The position numbers and the translations under genes were made by a program. The notes under the pieces are model-generated. The model was given only the letters and a program-made list of their open reading frames with translations. It made no database searches and was not told the DNA's origin. From positions 1-64,000 of the forward strand of contig CAIRDP010000038.1 of assembly GCA_903877385.1 (NCBI GenBank): 64,000 nucleotides of DNA, in the 5' to 3' direction. Within the stretch, counting starts at the first letter, position 1, and each line of letters opens with the position of its first letter. The DNA comes from an uncultured Bacteroidales bacterium (lineage in GTDB: Bacteria; Bacteroidota; Bacteroidia; Bacteroidales; FEN-979). Of this stretch, positions 32,946 to 46,231 are shown piece after piece.

Positions 32946-33548
32946 TTGGTGAGTCTATTGGCTAAAACAGGGAGTTTGGAAACCAGGTATGAAAATATCC
33001 ACAAGGACCTCATCGATGCCTGCCGTCGGGGGGAGAGGAACGCCCAGTTTAAGATTTACAAATTATATTACAAAGCCATGTTTAACACCAGCCTCAGGAT
33101 AGTAAACGACACAGCCGAAGCCGAGGATATCATGCAGGAATCCTTCCTGGATGCCTTTCAGAGACTGGACAGCTATGCGGGGCAGGGAAGTTTCGGGAGC
33201 TGGCTTAAACGCATTGTCGTCAATAATTCCCTCGACTCCCTGAGGAGGCTTAAGGATACTGTATCTTTTGAAGAAGAAGGACTGGATTTGCCCGACGAAC
33301 ACGAAGATGACCATGAAGCGGATATACAGTTCCAGGTTCAGGAAGTGATGAAAGGCATTCAGCAGCTCCCCGGGGAGTACCGGATCATCATAAGCCTGTT
33401 CCTGATCGAAGGATATGATCATGAGGAGATCTCGGGCATATTGAACATCAGCAACCAGCTTTCAAGGACCCGTTATTCAAGGGCAAGACAGAAGCTGCTG
33501 GAAATTTTAAAGGATAATAAATACAAAAACGTCTTTATCTATAATTAG
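32946..33548 (+). CDS. ECF-type RNA polymerase sigma factor
   Basis: Up to 200 residues. Region 2 (LYYKAMFNTSLRIVNDTAEAE, DIMQESFLDAF, GSFGSWLKRIVVNNSLDSLR) and region 4 (LPGEYRIIISLFLIEGYDHE, then SNQLSRTRYSRARQKL) are clear. There is no ATG before conserved region 2, so a TTG or GTG start is needed; the open frame begins at TTG 32946, but a TACCTTGG -7-like box overlaps it (32942-32949), so a start at TTG 32976 is also possible. The following genes encode a membrane-anchored putative anti-sigma partner and two adhesin-like proteins. Confidence 0.9.
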   Translation: MVSLLAKTGSLETRYENIHKDLIDACRRGERNAQFKIYKLYYKAMFNTSLRIVNDTAEAEDIMQESFLDAFQRLDSYAGQGSFGSWLKRIVVNNSLDSLRRLKDTVSFEEEGLDLPDEHEDDHEADIQFQVQEVMKGIQQLPGEYRIIISLFLIEGYDHEEISGILNISNQLSRTRYSRARQKLLEILKDNKYKNVFIYN

Positions 33549-33550
33549 GT

Positions 33551-34084
33551 ATGAATAATCTGGAGAAATTATTTCAGGAAAACCGCGATCAATTTGACTC
33601 AACAGAGCCGCTCGACGGGCACTTCGAGAGATTCAGGGAGAGACTTGGAATCGATGATCAGCCTGCAGCCTCAAACTTTTCAAGATACGGCATGTTAAAA
33701 GTCGCCGCTGTGATCCTTGTATTAATCACCGGCAGTATACTGGTGTTCGACCTGGCTACTTCTTCAATACGTGAAAGGTTTTCTCCTGTCAGAGCCAGTG
33801 TTGCAATGACTTCCGAGATGAACGAAGCTGTTCAATATTATGATGCCAGGGCCATGGCCCAGCTTAAGGTGGTACGTAAACTTGCCAACACCCCTGCACA
33901 GGCCGACCTGATCAACGGGGATGCCATGAAGGAAATGAAGTCCCTCGATGAAAGCACCCGTGAACTTCAGAAATCCCTTGCCGGGAACCCCAACTGTGAA
34001 CGCCTCCAGGATGCCATCCTCCAGAACCAGCAAATGAAAGAAGGCATTATGAATACTATTGTCAACCATTTAAATAAACATTAA
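33551..34084 (+). CDS. Single-pass membrane protein, putative anti-sigma factor
   Basis: 177 residues. A cytoplasmic N-terminus (about 1-45) is followed by one transmembrane helix (about 50-70: VAAVILVLITGSILVFDL) and a helical outer part (SEMNEAVQYYDARAMAQLKV, then ESTRELQKSLAGNPNCERLQ). Small proteins of this shape after an ECF sigma gene in Bacteroidota commonly act as its partner. It starts two bases after the sigma stop. The anti-sigma role is from position only. Confidence 0.75.
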   Translation: MNNLEKLFQENRDQFDSTEPLDGHFERFRERLGIDDQPAASNFSRYGMLKVAAVILVLITGSILVFDLATSSIRERFSPVRASVAMTSEMNEAVQYYDARAMAQLKVVRKLANTPAQADLINGDAMKEMKSLDESTRELQKSLAGNPNCERLQDAILQNQQMKEGIMNTIVNHLNKH

Positions 34085-34106
34085 CAATCCCTAATATACA
34101 TGGTAT

Positions 34107-35162
34107 ATGAAAACTGTTTCAAAAATAGCCCTTGCGATACTGCTGGCCACCCTTGCGATCGGACTTAAAGGGTCCAACATCAACGAATATACCAGGGTGA
34201 TCAAAAAAGAATTCAATGTGAATCCCGATGCACAGCTTACTGTATCCAATAAATTTGGCAGGATACATTGCTCGAACTGGGAAAAGAACATAGTAGGCAT
34301 AGAGGTCAACGTGGTAGTGGAGGCTCCGAATGACAATACCGCTGCAAAAATGCTGGAGAAGATCAACGTGAATTTCAGCAATACCAGTTCACTGGTCGAA
34401 GCCACAACAGTGATCGATGATATGAACAACTCGGGCAGGAGCAAATTCCAGGTGGATTATACCATAAATTTTCCTTCGGGCATGAGCATTGACCTTACCA
34501 ATAAATTCGGTGATATTTACATCAACGAAGTGCTGGGCAAAGCCAGGATCAATCTCAGCTATGGCAGTCTGGATGTGAACAAGCTTGATAATTCCGACAA
34601 CCTCATCGACCTTAAGTTCTGCGGATCGTCCAAGGTTAGAAGCATAAAAGGGGCTGTAGTCAACCTGAAATATTCAACCATGGATGTTGACTACGCTGGC
34701 AGCCTCAGGCTGGATTCGAAATATTCGAACCTGAATGCCAATAAGATCATTGCTCTGAATGTAAGTTTCGAGGGAGGTTCGGTGGATATCAAGAATTCAT
34801 CATCTATTGAAAGCCGTTCGAAATTTTCAGACATAGATATCGACAGGATAGAACAAAGCCTGAACCTCGACATCCAATACGGGAGCTGCAAGGTAAGAAG
34901 CATGGGACCTGATTTCACGAGTATAAGTATTAAGAATAAGTATGCTGATGTGGATATCCGTTTGCCCGAGACTGCAGTTTACAGCCTTGATGCCACACTG
35001 AAATATTGCGAACTCCGCTTTCCCGAAGACAATTCAAATCTGAACTACCGATCTGTCACTCCAACTTCCTCTGAATTCCGCGGACTCGTGGGAAGCAGGG
35101 ATGCAAAGCCGAAAGCCAGTGTCGTAGTGAGGAGCGATTACGGGAGCGTGTCTTTAAAGTAG
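34107..35162 (+). CDS. DUF4097-type secreted beta-helix-like protein
   Basis: 351 residues. A signal peptide (ALAILLATLAIGLKGSN) is followed by short repeating strands (LTVSNKFGRIHCSNWEKNIV; IDLTNKFGDIYINEVLGKAR; LDSKYSNLNANKIIALN; ISIKNKYADVDIRLPETAVY), a right-handed beta-helix-type pattern typical of DUF4097 'auto-adhesin' proteins. NKFG/KYA repeats recur through the protein. It belongs to the ECF sigma operon and probably responds to envelope conditions. The molecular role of the family is not known. Confidence 0.85.
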   Translation: MKTVSKIALAILLATLAIGLKGSNINEYTRVIKKEFNVNPDAQLTVSNKFGRIHCSNWEKNIVGIEVNVVVEAPNDNTAAKMLEKINVNFSNTSSLVEATTVIDDMNNSGRSKFQVDYTINFPSGMSIDLTNKFGDIYINEVLGKARINLSYGSLDVNKLDNSDNLIDLKFCGSSKVRSIKGAVVNLKYSTMDVDYAGSLRLDSKYSNLNANKIIALNVSFEGGSVDIKNSSSIESRSKFSDIDIDRIEQSLNLDIQYGSCKVRSMGPDFTSISIKNKYADVDIRLPETAVYSLDATLKYCELRFPEDNSNLNYRSVTPTSSEFRGLVGSRDAKPKASVVVRSDYGSVSLK

Positions 35163-35181
35163 CGAAGTAGCGAAATAGCGA
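35158..35181. repeat. Three tandem 8-base units (AGTAGCGA-like)
   Basis: AGTAGCGA, AGTAGCGA and AATAGCGA follow each other across the stop codon of the DUF4097 gene and into the spacer. Such short direct repeats are common in spacers of this phylum; no function is apparent. Confidence 0.7.
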
Positions 35182-35241
35182 AAAGTGTAACCAAATAGAG
35201 AATATATCATCAAATAATAACCATATTAAAAAAAACCACCT

Positions 35242-35976
35242 ATGAAAGCAAGAAAAATTTTCACCCTGCTCATGTTCGTGATCATGTTCACCGGCATTTC
35301 AGGGATATCATCCGCCTGCAACATGATTAACGGTGTTCAGGGCGACGGCAAGGTTGTCAAAGAAACCCGGGTAGTGAGTTCCTTCGACGGCATAGATGTT
35401 TCAGGAGCATTCAATGTTTACCTAAAGCAGGGTGACCACGAAGAAGTGGTAATTGAAGCTGATGAGAACCTTCAGCCAGCGATCCGGGCCGAAGTACACG
35501 GCTCAACCCTGGTGATAGACACTAAGAAACCGATCAGCCATCCTGCAAGCCTGAATGTTTTTATTACGTTCAAAGACCTGAAAAAAGCCGAAATCAGCGG
35601 GGCCGTCAATATTATTACCGAGAGCAAGGTAAGCTTCAGCGATTTTACTTTGCATACCAGCGGAGCTTCGGATGTAAGAATGGAGTTAAGCGCCCAGAAA
35701 CTGGACCTGAACAGCAGCGGAGCCAGCAAACTCAGGCTGTCGGGCACGGCTACCGATGTTAGCGCCGACCTGTCGGGAGCCTGCGATATTTTCGGGTTCG
35801 ACCTGGTTTGCGACAATTTCACCGTAGACCTCAGCGGTGCCGGAAAAGCACAGATCCACGTAAACAAGAAAATCAATGCCGAGATCTCGGGCGCCGGCAA
35901 TATCCGGTATAAAGGGAACCCTTCGGTAATCAACCAGAGTGTATCAGGGGCGGGGTCAATCAGGCACGAAGACTGA
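35242..35976 (+). CDS. DUF2807 (head GIN) putative auto-adhesin
   Basis: 244 residues. A signal peptide (LMFVIMFTGISGISSAC) ends near a Cys, so a lipoprotein is possible. The body shows the DUF2807 pattern: VVSSFDGIDVSGAFNVYLKQ, then LKKAEISGAVNIITES, LDLNSSGASKLRLSGTATDV, SADLSGACDIFGFDL, LSGAGKAQIHV and NAEISGAGNIRYKG. Each 'SGA' turn marks a beta-helix rung. It is the last gene of the sigma-anti-sigma-DUF4097-DUF2807 group. Confidence 0.9.
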   Translation: MKARKIFTLLMFVIMFTGISGISSACNMINGVQGDGKVVKETRVVSSFDGIDVSGAFNVYLKQGDHEEVVIEADENLQPAIRAEVHGSTLVIDTKKPISHPASLNVFITFKDLKKAEISGAVNIITESKVSFSDFTLHTSGASDVRMELSAQKLDLNSSGASKLRLSGTATDVSADLSGACDIFGFDLVCDNFTVDLSGAGKAQIHVNKKINAEISGAGNIRYKGNPSVINQSVSGAGSIRHED

Positions 35977-35980
35977 AAAT

Positions 35981-36033
35981 TGGGTACTGGGTTCTGGGTG
36001 CTGGGTACTGGGTTCTGGGTGCTGGGTAGTGGG
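35981..36033. repeat. Heptanucleotide tandem repeat TGGGTNC
   Basis: Units TGGGTAC, TGGGTTC, TGGGTGC occur twice in that order, followed by TGGGTAG. They fill the 60-base spacer between two convergent genes. The pattern resembles other short-unit spacer repeats in the window. Confidence 0.85.
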
Positions 36034-36038
36034 GCTGG

Positions 36039-37465
36039 CTATGGTTCGATCCAAAGTACGGAATTATTCGTTCCGTACTCATTGTTTTCCCAAAGTTCGT
36101 TTGCAGGATCGCTTATCCATTTACCATCAACAATGAATTTATAGGTATGTTTGCCTGGTTTCAGGTAGACCGGGAAAGTCCATACGTCATGTTTGATAAC
36201 CATCTCATATCCATCAGGATTCCAGCCATTAAAACTTCCGGTAACAATGACTTTTCTGGCGCCTGCCTTGCCTGCAAGGCTGAATACATGGTTCGGTTTG
36301 ATGGCAATGAATGAATTACCCGATTTCAATGAATACGGATTGTCGGGATCGGTGATCCAGCGGCCGTCAAGAATGAATTTATACTCGTAATTCCCGGCGG
36401 CCAGAACGTAGGGAAGCTGCCATCCGCCCTCAATTTTCTGCATTAAGAGTTCCGAAGGATTCCATGCATTGAAATTACCTGCCAGGTGAACCTGCTGAAC
36501 GGAAGAATGTCCTTTCAGAATAAAAAACATGGTGTCGCCAATGCTCAGGAAGGAATTTTCATGCCCTGAGCCGTCGGGTCTTTTTACCTTGTTGAAGGGA
36601 TCGGGCATCCATTCGGAATCAACGATGAATTTATAGGCATGTGTCCCTTCCCTAAGGAAAAGGTTAGCGGCCCATCCCCGGCCAACCCAGAACATCCTTA
36701 TTCCCGTGGGGTTCCAGTTGTTGAAACTTCCGCTTACAAACACATTCTTTGAACCTTTATAAGCGGGGAGGAAAAAACAGTAATTATAGCAGAAGACAAC
36801 TGAATTTTCTCCGCCCTTTCCGTCGTTTTCAATGAGTTTATTATACGGGTCGGGGCTCCATTGCCCGTCGATAATGTATTTGTATGTGTATTTCCCGGGT
36901 TTCAGGCTGATGGTTATGAACCAGCCCAAGTCGCAGCGGATCATGGGTGTTTGCATGGTGCTCCAGTTATTGAAGCTGCCGGCTAAATAAACGCTACCAG
37001 CATATTTATGTTCGGGCAGAAAGAACCTTGCTTCGCCATGGTGATAATTAAAAACCGTGTAAAGGCTGAACATATTCACACCACAGGCGGCAGATTCCCT
37101 CTCTTCAATACCGGCGGCATTGATCCAGCGGTCGTCGAGCATAAAAACGTCATTTTTGTTTAATTGAGTCCCTCCATTCATCGGTTTTGACAGTTCCACC
37201 CTGTTGTTGTCAAGCTTTTTTACCATCCATTTCACCTTGCTTACAACAATCTCGGGCTTCCCGCTGAAAGCTTCGGCCATAAGGACGCTGTCGATGTCGA
37301 ACTGCTTCATGACTTCGGCTTTCTCTTTGGCCGTCCATTTCCTGTTGAGCCGGAGGACCAGGTGGTTGTTGTCGATACTGCAGATCTCTTTCGGATCATA
37401 CTGGGACCTGGCAGTTAAGGAAACTGCCAGGAAAGCCAGGATAATAATATGCTTTAAGACTTTAT

Positions 37466-37469
<4 letters not shown>
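36039..37469 (-). CDS. Secreted protein with four glycogen-binding (AMPK/CBM48-like) domains
   Basis: 476 residues. A signal peptide (HIIILAFLAVSLTARSQ) and an N-terminal domain of unknown type (about 25-145) are followed by four E-set carbohydrate-binding repeats at about 158-228, 242-310, 327-390 and 406-475, each with the signature G-(S/N)-FN-x-W (GSFNNWS, GSFNNWNP, GNFNAWNP, GSFNGWNP), then Y-x-YK-F/Y-I-x-D-(G/S)-x-W. These are the AMPK-beta/CBM48 fold. No catalytic domain is present, so the protein probably binds polysaccharide or acts as a scaffold. It is translationally coupled (ATGA) to the retropepsin-like gene. Confidence 0.92.
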
Positions 37470-41242
<3,773 letters not shown>

Positions 41243-41246
<4 letters not shown>

Positions 41247-42373
41247 ACGGAGTATTTTTCGTAAGTTTGAATCAGGCAGGCTGCAATATAGTCAATGTTT
41301 TCAGTTTCCAGGCCTACGTATGTGGGCAGGCTTATTCCTTCCCTTGCAACAGCGATGCTGTTCTTATTTGCGCCAGGACTGTAAACAGGGTCTTTGTAGA
41401 AAGGCATGAAATGGATAGGATAAAATACGGGCCTGCTGTCGATACCCTTAAGGCTCAGTTCGTTCATCACGGCATCCCTGCTCTCAAAGTCAAGTCCTTT
41501 CAGCCTTACTGTAGTAAGCCAGTTCACATGGCGATTGCCGCCTGTTTCCTGGAAAACGATGCTTTCGCAGGATGCGAGTTTTTCTTTATATCGACTGCGG
41601 ATGGCATCTCTCGAAGCCAGAAGCGAATCCAGCTGCTCAAGCTGGGCAAGACCGATTGCCGCCTGCATATTGGTCATACGGTAATTAAAGCCGATCTGGT
41701 CATACCAGTATTTCTTTTTGAGGTTCATTCCATGATCCCTAAGGATCCTCATTTTGCTGGCCAGTTCATCGTCGTTCGTAAGGCACATACCGCCTTCGCC
41801 CGTAGTCATGATCTTGTTGCCGAAAAAGCTGAAACAGCTTACATGGCCGAAAGTACCGGTTTTTTTTCCTCCCAGCCGGGCTCCCATGGCCTCGGCACAA
41901 TCTTCAATCACAAGCAGCTTGTGTTCCCGGGCAATCTTCATGATCTCATCCATCCTGGCAGGATTGCCGTACAGATGAACAGGGATGATGGCTTTGGTTG
42001 ACGGGCTTATGGCCTCCACTATGGATTGAAGGCTGATGTTCCAGTTGCCGGGGTCAACATCCACAAGCAGTGGACGGGCATTGCAGTATTTTACGACGTT
42101 TGAAGTGGCAATAAAAGTAAGGTCGGGCACTATCACTTCATCTCCCTGGCCGATGCCTGCCGAGGCAAGCGCAAGATGAAGGGCAATGGTCCCGTTATGC
42201 GTGGCAATGGCGTTCCTTACCCCGTGGTAAGAAGCAAACTCTTTTTCAAACCGGTCAATGTATGGTCCAATGGAGCTGATCCAGCCCGATTCCAACGCAT
42301 CGAGTACGTATTTTTTCTCATTTCCAAGAAAAGATGGCCTGGCAATAGGAATTCTCTGAACATTCATCTTCAC
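41243..42373 (-). CDS. DegT/DnrJ/EryC1/StrS-type sugar aminotransferase
   Basis: 376 residues. PLP fold I features: NAIATHNGTIALHLALASAG, VIVPDLTFIATSNVVKYC, VIEDCAEAMGARLGGKKTGT and the catalytic Lys in CFSFFGNKIMTTGEGGM. The enzyme transfers an amino group to a nucleotide-linked keto-sugar. The exact sugar is unknown. It is coupled to the GT2 gene and follows the membrane glycosyltransferase gene; together they form a surface sugar module. Confidence 0.92.
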
Positions 42374-42379
42374 CGCCTT

Positions 42380-43915
42380 TTACATCGATTTCTTTTCAGG
42401 AACAAACTCGGCGTTCCTGTATATTTTCACAGTCTTATTCCTGTTTATAGGGTTGAGCCAGTGCACAAACCTGTCGATAAACCCGGGCCTGACGGTTGTT
42501 TCATAAACCAGGAAAGGCACATAATGCCTGGCCTTTATCACCATCGGGCTGATATTCCCCTCGCCGGTGAACAGTATAAATCTTGGGGCTGAAGCGTTTC
42601 CATGTTTAACCGCCGAGGCAAGAATACTGTCAAGGCTGCGGTCCCCGTTCTTGTCGTTGAACATGACAGGCCACTGCCCGAGGTAAAATTTCGGGAACAT
42701 CTCCGGGTTGCCTGCCTCATCAATAACTGTGAGGTATTTTATATCGGGGTATTTCGAAAGATAGGTCATGCTTTCAACCATGGGCCTTTTCGAATAGGTA
42801 AAGGTGAAGACAAGCAGTACAATTGAATTCAGCAGCCAGAAAAAGATCCAGCAGTACCGTAAAAGTTTCAGGTGCTTTGCCCAATAGGCTGATTTTTCCC
42901 TGAACTCCAGCCAACCGATGCTGCCGATAATAATGAATACCGGGATTATTGGGATAATAAACCTTTCCTGCTTGTTCGGAACCCATGAATGGAAGGCAAA
43001 GAACAGCAATACGGGAAGAAAGATCATGAAATATTTCTTCCACTGCCTGATAAAACCCCAGAAAAGGAAAATGCTTACCGGCGGGATCAGCATTCCGCCA
43101 ATAACAAGGAAATAGTCATACCACGGGAGGGTAATATAATCGTTTCGCTCGGTGAAACAACCAAAGCTGTACTGGTAAATCTCAACAAATGGCTTCCCCC
43201 AGATCACCAGGTCGATTCCCCCTTCAAACAGTATGAACGTAAGCAGGGATCCTGCAGTAAAGGCAAACAGGGGTTTGAATTTTCCGCTAAAAAGCAGCCA
43301 GATGCCAATGCCTACAGGAAAAAAAACCGATTGAAGGCGGATGTCGGTTGACAGTCCCATGAAAAGCCCGGAAATGAACCACGAATGCCATGGTTTCTCA
43401 CTGTTCCCGGGCCTGACTGCAAACCAGAATCCGAGTATAATGAAAGGGACGCAGACCATCTCGACCAGGTTTCTTACGCTCATCCAGGGCATGAACCATA
43501 ACAGGGCAAGCAGGATGCCGGCAAGCCGGGCCGATTTCTTACCGTCGAGGGCTTCGGTGACCCTGTATCCGAAATACACGGTGATGAGAGACCATGCCGC
43601 CAGTAAAAGCCTCATGAAAAACATCTTCAGCTGCGGATTATAAATATGAAGAAGTTTCATCAGTGAAAAGAACAGGAAGTTGATGCCGGGGTAAAAAAGG
43701 TTATGCCCCGTTGGACCTGTATTTCCCTGGCTGCCGGGCAACCAGCTGTTGTAATCTTGGCCATCGACCCATGACTGGGCCGATTCGATCACAACATAAT
43801 GATCGTCGAGCATTCCATAGCCTTTTGCGAATATGGCCGCCAGCAGCCGGAAAAGAATCGCTGTGGCCATGATCAGTGTAAGGGGTTGATCATCCCAGTA
43901 TTTACGGATGTCCAT
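42380..43915 (-). CDS. Multi-pass membrane glycosyltransferase, ALG9/GPI mannosyltransferase-like
   Basis: About 511 residues from the ATG at 43915; a start at 43945 would overlap the universal stress gene. About ten transmembrane helices. The first outer loop carries acidic residues (GMLDDHYVVIESAQSWVDG) and a further loop LLWFMPWMSVRNLVEMVCVP, as in GT-C enzymes of the Alg9/PIG-B type. GT-C enzymes use polyprenol-phosphate sugars as donors, which fits the DPM1-like GT2 gene two genes downstream. The acceptor is unknown. Confidence 0.8.
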   Translation of the reverse strand: MDIRKYWDDQPLTLIMATAILFRLLAAIFAKGYGMLDDHYVVIESAQSWVDGQDYNSWLPGSQGNTGPTGHNLFYPGINFLFFSLMKLLHIYNPQLKMFFMRLLLAAWSLITVYFGYRVTEALDGKKSARLAGILLALLWFMPWMSVRNLVEMVCVPFIILGFWFAVRPGNSEKPWHSWFISGLFMGLSTDIRLQSVFFPVGIGIWLLFSGKFKPLFAFTAGSLLTFILFEGGIDLVIWGKPFVEIYQYSFGCFTERNDYITLPWYDYFLVIGGMLIPPVSIFLFWGFIRQWKKYFMIFLPVLLFFAFHSWVPNKQERFIIPIIPVFIIIGSIGWLEFREKSAYWAKHLKLLRYCWIFFWLLNSIVLLVFTFTYSKRPMVESMTYLSKYPDIKYLTVIDEAGNPEMFPKFYLGQWPVMFNDKNGDRSLDSILASAVKHGNASAPRFILFTGEGNISPMVIKARHYVPFLVYETTVRPGFIDRFVHWLNPINRNKTVKIYRNAEFVPEKKSM

Positions 43916-43926
43916 TCTGATTTTCC

Positions 43927-44811
43927 CTAGGCCAGCTGGATCCATTCGTAATAATAGTACCCCAGGTCAATCGGATTAATGCACATAACCGGAATCTGGG
44001 CCTCGTTGAACATCAGTTTTTCGTCCCAGCCCGACATACTGAAACCTGGAACGTCGATGTTGGGCCTGGTCATGACCATAAGCATGTCGGCATGATTCAC
44101 TGCGGCATATGAAAGCAACTGCTTGGCGAAATCTCCTTTAGGCTCTGCATATGCAATCTCATGGTTAATGCTTTCTTCGTTGAATGCATCGGTGATCTGC
44201 CTGGTGATTATTTTAAGGCGGCTGTTCAGACCTTTGTCTGATTCAACGGCCTGGAAAATATGGATCTTCGACTTGAATAGCTTGGCGATCATTTTCACCC
44301 ACTGAACGGTTTGCCTTGCTTCGAGATCATTGGAGACAGGAACGATGATGTTATCATAACTCTGCTTGAAAGATCTTTTTTGGACAACCAGCACGGGAAC
44401 GGGCGATTCTGCAACAACACGCAGTGCATAACTTCCGAATACATGCTGCAGGCCTTTCTTCCCGTGGGTTCCGAGGACCATAATATTGGCTTTGATCCTG
44501 GATGCAACTTCGTTGATAGTGGAAAAGATACTGCCTTCTTCGGCCATGGTTTCAACCACCACATCGTACTTTTTCTCGTAATACGATTTGTATTCTTTCA
44601 GCCTTTTCTCTACATAATCGGTTCCCACGTTTTTCTTTTTCAATGCAGCCTTCGTCTCATTATTGATGACATGAAGGATAACCGCCTTGTATTTAAGGAA
44701 GCGGGCAAGGTGGATGCCATGGATTACAGCATTTCCGCATACTTCCGAAAAATCGGTGGGGATCAGGATGATGTTTTCGTACTTTGTTTCTTTGGGTTTT
44801 TTTGTTGCCAT
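43927..44811 (-). CDS. Universal stress protein, two UspA domains
   Basis: 294 residues with two UspA-type domains. The first (about 12-150) ends in VLGTHGKKGLQHVFGSYALR, matching the nucleotide-binding GxxGxxxxxxGS motif; the second (about 157-285: NIIVPVSNDLEARQTVQWVK) lacks a clear motif and may not bind ATP. Such tandem proteins are common in Bacteroidota and linked to starvation or redox stress. Its start overlaps the end of the HD gene by 49 bases. Confidence 0.93.
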   Translation of the reverse strand: MATKKPKETKYENIILIPTDFSEVCGNAVIHGIHLARFLKYKAVILHVINNETKAALKKKNVGTDYVEKRLKEYKSYYEKKYDVVVETMAEEGSIFSTINEVASRIKANIMVLGTHGKKGLQHVFGSYALRVVAESPVPVLVVQKRSFKQSYDNIIVPVSNDLEARQTVQWVKMIAKLFKSKIHIFQAVESDKGLNSRLKIITRQITDAFNEESINHEIAYAEPKGDFAKQLLSYAAVNHADMLMVMTRPNIDVPGFSMSGWDEKLMFNEAQIPVMCINPIDLGYYYYEWIQLA

Positions 44812-45383
44812 AAGCTTGTTATTTCTTTAAGGTTTTCTGATTTTTTCTTGTTTCGTAAGGATGCTGCGGATTTTGTATAATATTGATGATCGCTAAGGAA
44901 TTTTACCTGGATATCCATCCATTCTGAAAGGTTTGTGGCTTTGATCCCGCACCTGTTCCACTCATACTGCAGTTCAAACGAGTGGATGAAAAAATCATCC
45001 CTGCCAAGGTAATCCAGGTCGGCATCGCAAAGAACCTGTTCGGCAAGGGATGCAGCATTCTGGGGAAGCCGTGTTGCCAGGATCAGGCTGTTGATCACCT
45101 TTATTTCATTTGGGCTGAAGCCGAAGCCGGGCAGGAAACGGGAGGCAAGTTCAGTGGATGCGATTTCATGGTCTTTGTATTTTACCATCATGCCCGAGTC
45201 ATGGTAAAGAGCTGCAATTTCAACCAGCAAGGCTTCACTTTTGCCTATCCCTTCCATTTTCAGCAGACTCAGGGCCGCGGTATGCACATCAAGGGAATGA
45301 CCGATGCAGTGGTAAGTATATGCAGGATCGAGCTCACGACTGAGTTTCTCAATGATAAAAGCTTTGGCACCGCTGAAATCCAT
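44763..45383 (-). CDS. HD-domain phosphohydrolase
   Basis: 206 residues. Metal-binding HD elements: YHCIGHSLDVHTAALSLLK, then IAALYHDSGMMVKYKDHE and CDADLDYLGRDDFFIHS. The placement of His, HD and Asp fits the family of metal-dependent phosphohydrolases, but the substrate (nucleotide, ppGpp or other) is unknown. It overlaps the universal stress gene by 49 bases, and they are likely co-transcribed. Confidence 0.88.
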   Translation of the reverse strand: MDFSGAKAFIIEKLSRELDPAYTYHCIGHSLDVHTAALSLLKMEGIGKSEALLVEIAALYHDSGMMVKYKDHEIASTELASRFLPGFGFSPNEIKVINSLILATRLPQNAASLAEQVLCDADLDYLGRDDFFIHSFELQYEWNRCGIKATNLSEWMDIQVKFLSDHQYYTKSAASLRNKKKSENLKEITSLWQQKNPKKQSTKTSS

Positions 45384-45446
45384 AAAAGCGTATCAGTACA
45401 ATTGAATGTAAAAATAGGAAAAAAGGAAAATGAAAAGGCAGAGAGA

Positions 45447-46097
45447 TCAGAAATTCTTTAAACGGCTTATCATTTCTTCGGGGTCGGGCGATGAGAAAAT
45501 GGTATTTCCCGCAACCAGTATGCCGGCTCCTTCTTTTACCAGGAGGGGGGCATTGGCAAGGTCAACCCCTCCGTCGATCTCGATGGTAGCCTTGGAATTT
45601 TTTTTCAGGATGAGCTCTTTGAGGTCCCTGACCTTCTGGTAAGTGTTCTCTATGAATTTTTGTCCGCCGAACCCGGGATTCACGCTCATCAGCAATACCA
45701 TATCGGCATCGCAGATGATATCGGCAAGCAGGCTTACCGGCGAATGGGGGTTCAGGACAACACCGGCCAGTGCCCCTGTGCTTTTTATCAGGTAAACCGA
45801 TCGGTGAAGATGGGAACAGGCTTCGGCATGAACGCTGATGATGTCGGCACCTGTCTTGCGGAATCTTTCAATATACCGGTCGGGATCTATGATCATCAGG
45901 TGAACGTCGAAAGGCTTCAGGGCAGCTTTTTTTATCCTTTCGATCACGGGGAGGCCAAAGGAAATATTGGGAACGAAAACACCGTCCATCACATCCAGGT
46001 GAAACCAGTCGGCCTGGCTGCGGTTCACCATCTCTATATCTTTCCCGAGATTGAGGAAGTTTGCAGAGAGCAGGGATGGTGCAATCAGATGGGGCAT
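45447..46097 (-). CDS. rpe: Ribulose-phosphate 3-epimerase
   Basis: 216 residues, full length. TIM-barrel motifs: IAPSLLSANFLNLGKDI, WFHLDVMDGVFVPNISFG (metal His and Asp), HLMIIDPDRYIERF, MSVNPGFGGQKFIENTYQKV and IEIDGGVDLANAP. It converts ribulose-5-phosphate to xylulose-5-phosphate. It is downstream of the primary sigma factor gene, with a repeat-filled spacer between them. Confidence 0.96.
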   Translation of the reverse strand: MPHLIAPSLLSANFLNLGKDIEMVNRSQADWFHLDVMDGVFVPNISFGLPVIERIKKAALKPFDVHLMIIDPDRYIERFRKTGADIISVHAEACSHLHRSVYLIKSTGALAGVVLNPHSPVSLLADIICDADMVLLMSVNPGFGGQKFIENTYQKVRDLKELILKKNSKATIEIDGGVDLANAPLLVKEGAGILVAGNTIFSSPDPEEMISRLKNF

Positions 46098-46111
46098 TTT
46101 AAAATTTATTT

Positions 46112-46154
46112 GAATTACGAATATTGAACATTGAATTTTGAATGTCGAATTTTA
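46112..46154. repeat. Diverged copy of an A/T-rich spacer repeat
   Basis: Units of GAATATTGAA, CATTGAATTT and GAATGTCGAA type occur here. It faces a related copy at 46183-46223 in the opposite orientation, making an imperfect long inverted repeat in the rpe-rpoD spacer. Confidence 0.55.
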
Positions 46155-46182
46155 ATTGCTTACCTGATTGACGTAAAAAATA

Positions 46183-46223
46183 AATTCAAAGTTCGTTGAT
46201 CAATATTCAATATTCGATATTCA
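46183..46223 (-). repeat. Dispersed A/T-rich spacer repeat, copy 1
   Basis: On the minus strand it reads GAATATCGAATATTGAA, then TATTGATCAACGAACTTTGA. A close copy occurs at 51722-51760 in a different spacer. Function unknown; short spacer repeats like this are common in Bacteroidota. Confidence 0.75.
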
Positions 46224-46231
46224 CCTTTTTA

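Noticed and set aside
41267-42001. Plus-strand open frame of 244 codons opposite the aminotransferase
   Set aside because: Shadow of a conserved PLP enzyme; no motif or leader.
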